Source of the DNA: Cristatella mucedo
Lineage: Eukaryota > Bryozoa > Phylactolaemata > Cristatellidae
Length of the DNA stretch: 64,000 bases
Reading direction: 5' to 3'
Assembly (NCBI GenBank): GCA_009760855.2
Contig: WPIO01000112.1
Location: forward strand, 1 to 64,000
The position numbers and the translations under genes were made by a program. Below the pieces are notes generated by a model that worked only from the letters and a program-made list of their open reading frames with translations, was not told the origin of the DNA and did not search any database. Positions 39,701-45,700 of the stretch are shown here, piece by piece (position 1 is the stretch's first letter; each line of letters opens with the position of its first letter).

Positions 39701-42700
39701 CCATGCATTTGTGATATTCCGTCTAGACTTCTGTAACTCACTGTTTGCTGGTCTTCCGGCTTTTCGAATGAGGTGCTTACATGCGATGCAAGCTGTGCTG
39801 CTAGGCTTACCATTTTGCTAGCTTTACAGTAGCCGAACTACTCTAGCTCTCTCCGACCGACAAAAGCTCTCGAGAAATTGGCGTATTGACTTCAAGGTTT
39901 TTTCAATCACTGTTCGGTTTCTTCATTCTCTGGTTGCAGCCTGTCTGTCAGGACAACTCCCCTATATGGTTAGATATTGCACCACCCGCTTTAATGACTC
40001 AAAACGATATAGCTCTACCTGCTACGAAGCTCAAAGCCTTTGAGGGCTATGCCGTTTATACTGCAGTTTGCAAAGCCTCTAACTCGAGTCTGAACTACGT
40101 TACGACTTTCAATGACTCTATGCTATTTAAGAGGTAGCCTTAAACAGACATTTGTATCTTCCCATTCAGCGGTTCGTCGTGATTTATGTGTGTGTGCTTA
40201 TAATTCCTTGCATGTGCTAAAACTTTGCATGCTACCTTTAACCAAATTTTACACTTTGAAACATTCCAAGTTAGCTGTTACAATACTATGCTTGTTACCA
40301 CCGTGCATTTTACCATTAACTATCAAGTTGAGCATTCTCTGCATAGAAGATTGATCGACTAGGAAAAGATTAGGTTCTCCCAGCTTGGTGTAAAAATGCA
40401 TTACAATTATTATTGTTCGCACTTAGCTTGCATGTAATTGAAACCGTTTAGTTTCATCACTTCCTCTCTCATATCCATGACCGAATATTCAATTTTGAAG
40501 AGTTATCTGTAAGTTGCCAAAGTAAAAACTTACTCTTATTTGCTGGTCCTCATTTTACTCCTCATTAGTCAATTTGACCAGCATATTGAGCAGCACTTTC
40601 ATGTTTGTTCCGGTGTAATAGACTTTACGACTAGTTATGCCATAAATATAAATACTTTATTTAGTTCAGATTCAAAAAGATGGAGTTCATAATTCAAATT
40701 GATAGAAAATTGATATACATTGATCGTTATTGGAAACTACGACCAGGCTGGTAGATGACTTTTAGAGTCAACTGTTATTGTAGGTTAGCACACTTAAGTA
40801 GCATCGGATCTGAAAATCAGAATTTCAAATGCTGATTTTTCATGGTACGGTGACAAATTGTTTCACATAAATACCAAATGTGATAAATGCAGAAACTATT
40901 TAAGCCGGTCGTTTTTACGTTGCCAAACCCTTGCCAAGTCAACGTCCTATTTGTATAGAACTTCGACAACTTAATAACAACCATAGCCAATTTGATAAAG
41001 TGCATCACTCTAGACAAGTATGCCAGTAACATAATGATCAGTCTTAGACAGGTATTCCAAAGCGAACATCAATGTGCCAAAGGCTACTGCTTACATGGCT
41101 AATAATTAATAGCATACAATGAATCGAGCGCAGATGAGCCCATAAGCCTTAAAGGATTCAAAAGATAAGTTGATTGACCGATACACGGATCTCAGGAGAG
41201 CAAATTTATAAGCAGCTGCAATGCAAATTACGCAAAGGCTTTGTGGTTAATAAAACAACCGAGGCCTGAAACGACTTGCAGATAATGCAGCATACAAAAC
41301 GTAGTACGATCACAAATAGCCTTCTTAATAGGCTCTGTGGAGGATGGGAATACAATAGCTTTGGGTCTTTATCAATCAAAGTAACTAGAAACACTCAAAA
41401 AGACACACTTTATTCCTCATAAGGGTAGTTTGGGTAGATATTTAGCCACCTGAAGTAAGAAACTAACCTTCTTTCTTTGCAGAATGTTCCATCTACAGGA
41501 ATTAATATTTTCTCTGTATTTTTGCATTCCCATTTGCTTGGGCGAAGAATTACTTTGCGAAATATTCGATCGTCACCAACGCCTCAGATTACGGTTATTG
41601 CCGACGATCCTTATTACAACTTTGATTATCAAGAAATATGGAATTTGGACACATACTTCCAGGTTTTACCGGTGAGCATGGTACTCATTGTTATGATTAA
41701 GCTGCGAAATCTCTGCTGGCGGATTTTTGCTAACAGCAGCGTAGGTTTGCGAATTATCATTCAATTCTTTTTAGGGGGACGTTTTGCAAACCATCTGTAA
41801 CATGAGCTCAGTAAATAGACCCGTTACGACTCAAGTAAGTATTATTATATGCAATAAATAAAATATGCTATATCTGGTTCAACAGATATCTTACTGGCTT
41901 GAGATCCTTTTACTATTGACCATCTTGAAATGAGCAATGTGGGATCATGTGTGAATAAACTCAAACCCATTAACTACATTGTGATGAGATAGAATCTACG
42001 TGGTAAGCATGGAGAGTAAAGAGCACATTAATTATATTCCACGACCCTCTGAAAACTGGCGAAAATGATAGACTTTTAAAAGGCTGTTAAGCCCAATAGA
42101 TAGAGTCGCTTAGTTAACTCGGTGGTTATTTCGGTCCAGCCAGCAAAACTTGATACTTGCGGCAGATTTGCATATTGTAAATACCAATTTGACCACATTG
42201 AATTTACCATAGGTTTTCATCGTTTTTATTGATATCATTAAAATATAACTCACATCAAATTATACTATTTACATCTGTAAGGGATGAAAGACTTTTTACC
42301 TCAACCATTAGAACACTTGTCAAATCAGCTTACCGAATATGGATTATGGTCTCAATCAGTATGGATCTGAACCATGTAGCAAGAGATCTCTTTCTCTATT
42401 TAAAATAACTTCTTGAGTTCTTAAGCTCTTCAGTTCCCTTCCAAAAAAGTCATTCGTCTGTTATTGGCATGTATAGATAAAGACTCGTTGCAAATATTTA
42501 TATGCACGAATGTAATCTCGTAAAATCTTTCGTGAATATTAGACAATGGTAATTTTTAAAAGATATGGTACCGTAAATAAAACTACCTACTTTCTATCCT
42601 TTATAGTAGCTACTTCAATTAAACTTGGTATGCGTCCATTCTGTAACCTATAATAGTATGACAGTCTATAATCATCTGCAAATTAGTAACGTGGATATAT

Positions 42701-45700
42701 ATTTTTTTATTTATGCTTATATATGTAAATATTTAAAGCCTTAAAAAAATTACAGGACATCATTTTTTATTACCTCTGGGGCTTAAGTTTCCCTTACCTA
42801 AAAAAGCACAACTTAGCTGTTTAAAAAGGCTGGGAATTCGGCTGGGAATTCGGCTGGGAATCCAAGCTACGACTCTGGTCATGGAGTGGTTTAATCTTTT
42901 TACAGCCTACTTCTGTTTGTTAACCTGTTTTAACCTGTTCATAATATTGGTGATGACATGGTGGACTATTGAAATACGAAGCTCTCTAGCTTCTTCTTAA
43001 GTCTCGTTCGGTTTTACACACTGTGGCAGGCGGCAGCTCTCTTGAGTTTTGGCGTTGTAGCACTGAGTATGTTCCATTGTTGCCTATTTTTCATGTTGAT
43101 GAATGCGATAGGTACGCTTTTATTCCGCTGGCTTTGCAACTTTATTCCTGCAAAAAACTGCTTGTTAATAGTGGTGGTCGAAAGCCACAGGCTTTCAATG
43201 GAAGTAGAACCTGTGAACGCTCACAGAATGACCAGTTTTTTTTGTAAGGCAGGCCTGGCACTCCACTGACCGAGCTCGTGAACATGCCCGACCTAGTAAA
43301 CACCGTTTCCTTAAAGAATGGTGGGTAGATTATATTGATACAAATCTATCACCTACCACAGGCTGCCCGCCCAAAGATCTTTAGTCCATCGTGATCACTC
43401 TAACAACTCTACAATACATCCACTCAGCTAGTTCAAGTAGAACGCCGGAATATGTAGTCGGCACGATAGGAAACAGCACAGTGAGAGTGAAACTGCTGGG
43501 ATTCCGCACCCAGAATGTTATGAAACCCTCTCTGTTGATAGCCACGCGAAGGCAAGGGATACCAACGTTTTATAGCGACAATGCTAGTGTGCACTCTGCT
43601 CAATATGCATACTAGACATTAATCTCTACCTTCTACTTATGTTGACGCTTATAATTTCTAAATCTGCGTGCCTGCAACATATTTACCTTGAATGACCCAA
43701 GGTAAATTTGATGGCCTTCCGACTCAGTAAATAGCTCACTAACCAAGCTTTTAATAGGCTGATAAATATGGATATTTATGCAAATCAATCATGCTTATCC
43801 TGCTTACACTTATTTTACTGCTTGCAGATGTTACTACCAATCATAGAGTAATGCTTTCTTTCTGCAAACTGCATAGCGATAGATTCAATTCTCTGTGAGG
43901 GCTATACAAATGTATAATTATAATTATTATTACTTTCCACTCCAATGACTAGTGATTGCTTTCTAATTTGGTCATTTTAATTGCGTCAAAAGACCTCATT
44001 TATACACAGCGCTTCTTGTATCCCTTGAATGGTGAGAGTCTGTTACTTTATTTGCAATTAGAGACATTTCTACAGAATCTGCATTCCGGGAATTACGTAA
44101 ATTTCATAAAATATAAAATTGAGTTTTGATATGAATTATCTTGCACCATGCTAAATCTTCGTATTGCCGTAGGCTAGGTTAAGCTCAACTTGGATAGCTG
44201 TCTGTAGTCAGCCAACAGACCGTTGGTGACTAAAGCTTTAGCTCTGCAGGTCCTAGACTGTGGAACTCGCTTCAACGATTTCCTGCTCCTAAATATGGAT
44301 TATCGTTTGCAGTGATCTTCATCAGCTATTTCCATGCCGATCATTACCTCAACTACTCTGCTATGCTTCCCACTTTCTCTCTGTTGCGTGAGACGAAGTC
44401 TGTTGGCTACCGAATGCGTTCCGAAAGCCGCTAAGGCTGTGAGTGCTCTATACAAAACTCTCCTGCGTAACTCCCACATAGCCTTAATAACTTTGTAGAG
44501 TACCAAACAGAGATACATTAAGTTAAATCCAGTTTTTTGAGCCGTTGAATATTGGCAAAGAACAATATCTGCTAGAAAAATAAGCGAGTCAATGATTTTA
44601 ACGAAACGACGCTCAGCGTCCATCGAGAACTATCTTAATAGAAATTGGCTCGCCCACCATGCAAATTTAATTGTCAAACTGCAAAAATAAACAAATAATT
44701 GAATAGCTGAACTGTGTAATAGGCAATTTAAAGTGAATGACAACTCAGAAAACATAATAATAAAGTTGCTGACACTCAGTTGCACCATTGTTTTTATTCC
44801 TCTCAGCCCTCCAGCACATCGAATTCTCTCAAATCTTTTGCTGCACGTATTGATGACATCCCTACATGGATGGCAGCAAATTTTTGTAAAATGAATCATT
44901 TTAAAACTAATTTAGTAGTTTAGCGAAAAACAAGTGTGATTCAGAAATTGAAAAGACTAAGCTCAAATTTGGTTCAGCCAGCATATCTTCTGTTGAGTCT
45001 TCACGGAATTTAGGTGTCATGCTCCTAAGCGACCTTTCATTACACGACCACATCACCTCCACAGTCAAATCTCACTACGTTCAGCTGTATAACATCGCTA
45101 AAATTTAGGATTAATTAGACGAGGATACCATATCTAAATTGGTCCAGGATCATGGTCATTAGTCCACGTGAGATCCCGTCTTGACTTTTGTCGCTCACTA
45201 CTTGCTGGTCTACCTGCCTGTAAAAACAAGTGCTTACAGCTGTTGCAAAACTCTGCAGCTAGGCTGGTCTGTCGTGAGCTTCGCAGTTGCTACATCTCAC
45301 CACTTCTCTCTGATATGCACTTGCTCCCAGTCAAGCCATGCATCGACTTCAAGGTTTTGTCACTCACTTTTAGGTTTATTCATTCTTTTTCACCACCTAC
45401 CTACCAGATCTACTCTCCCACCAGGCTGAGCATCCTACCACCAGCTATTCGAAATCGATTGGTTGAACTATATATTGCACAAACCTCAATTCTTTTGAAA
45501 CCGTGCCTCTATTTTGGCTCCTTCAAAAGCCTGAAATTCACCCCTGACTTCAGTCATGACATCTCCAGACTTGATCACATTTAAAAAGAAACTACAAGCG
45601 CACCTATTTATCCCTGCATTTAGTTGGTCACCCTGACTCGTCTTTATGTGCTTATGATCGCTTACACTGACACAGGGAATTCTGCCGTAAATTATAAATG

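Larger units (their letters stand above)
36043..41482. other. Intron 7 (5,440 bp)
   Basis: Holds a B 3' end (36797-36960), the mosaic at 37262-39345 (family A, SINE, hAT-like MITE, family B, second SINE) and another B copy (39580-40420). 36050-36790 and 40430-41480 show nothing recognisable. Confidence 0.7.
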
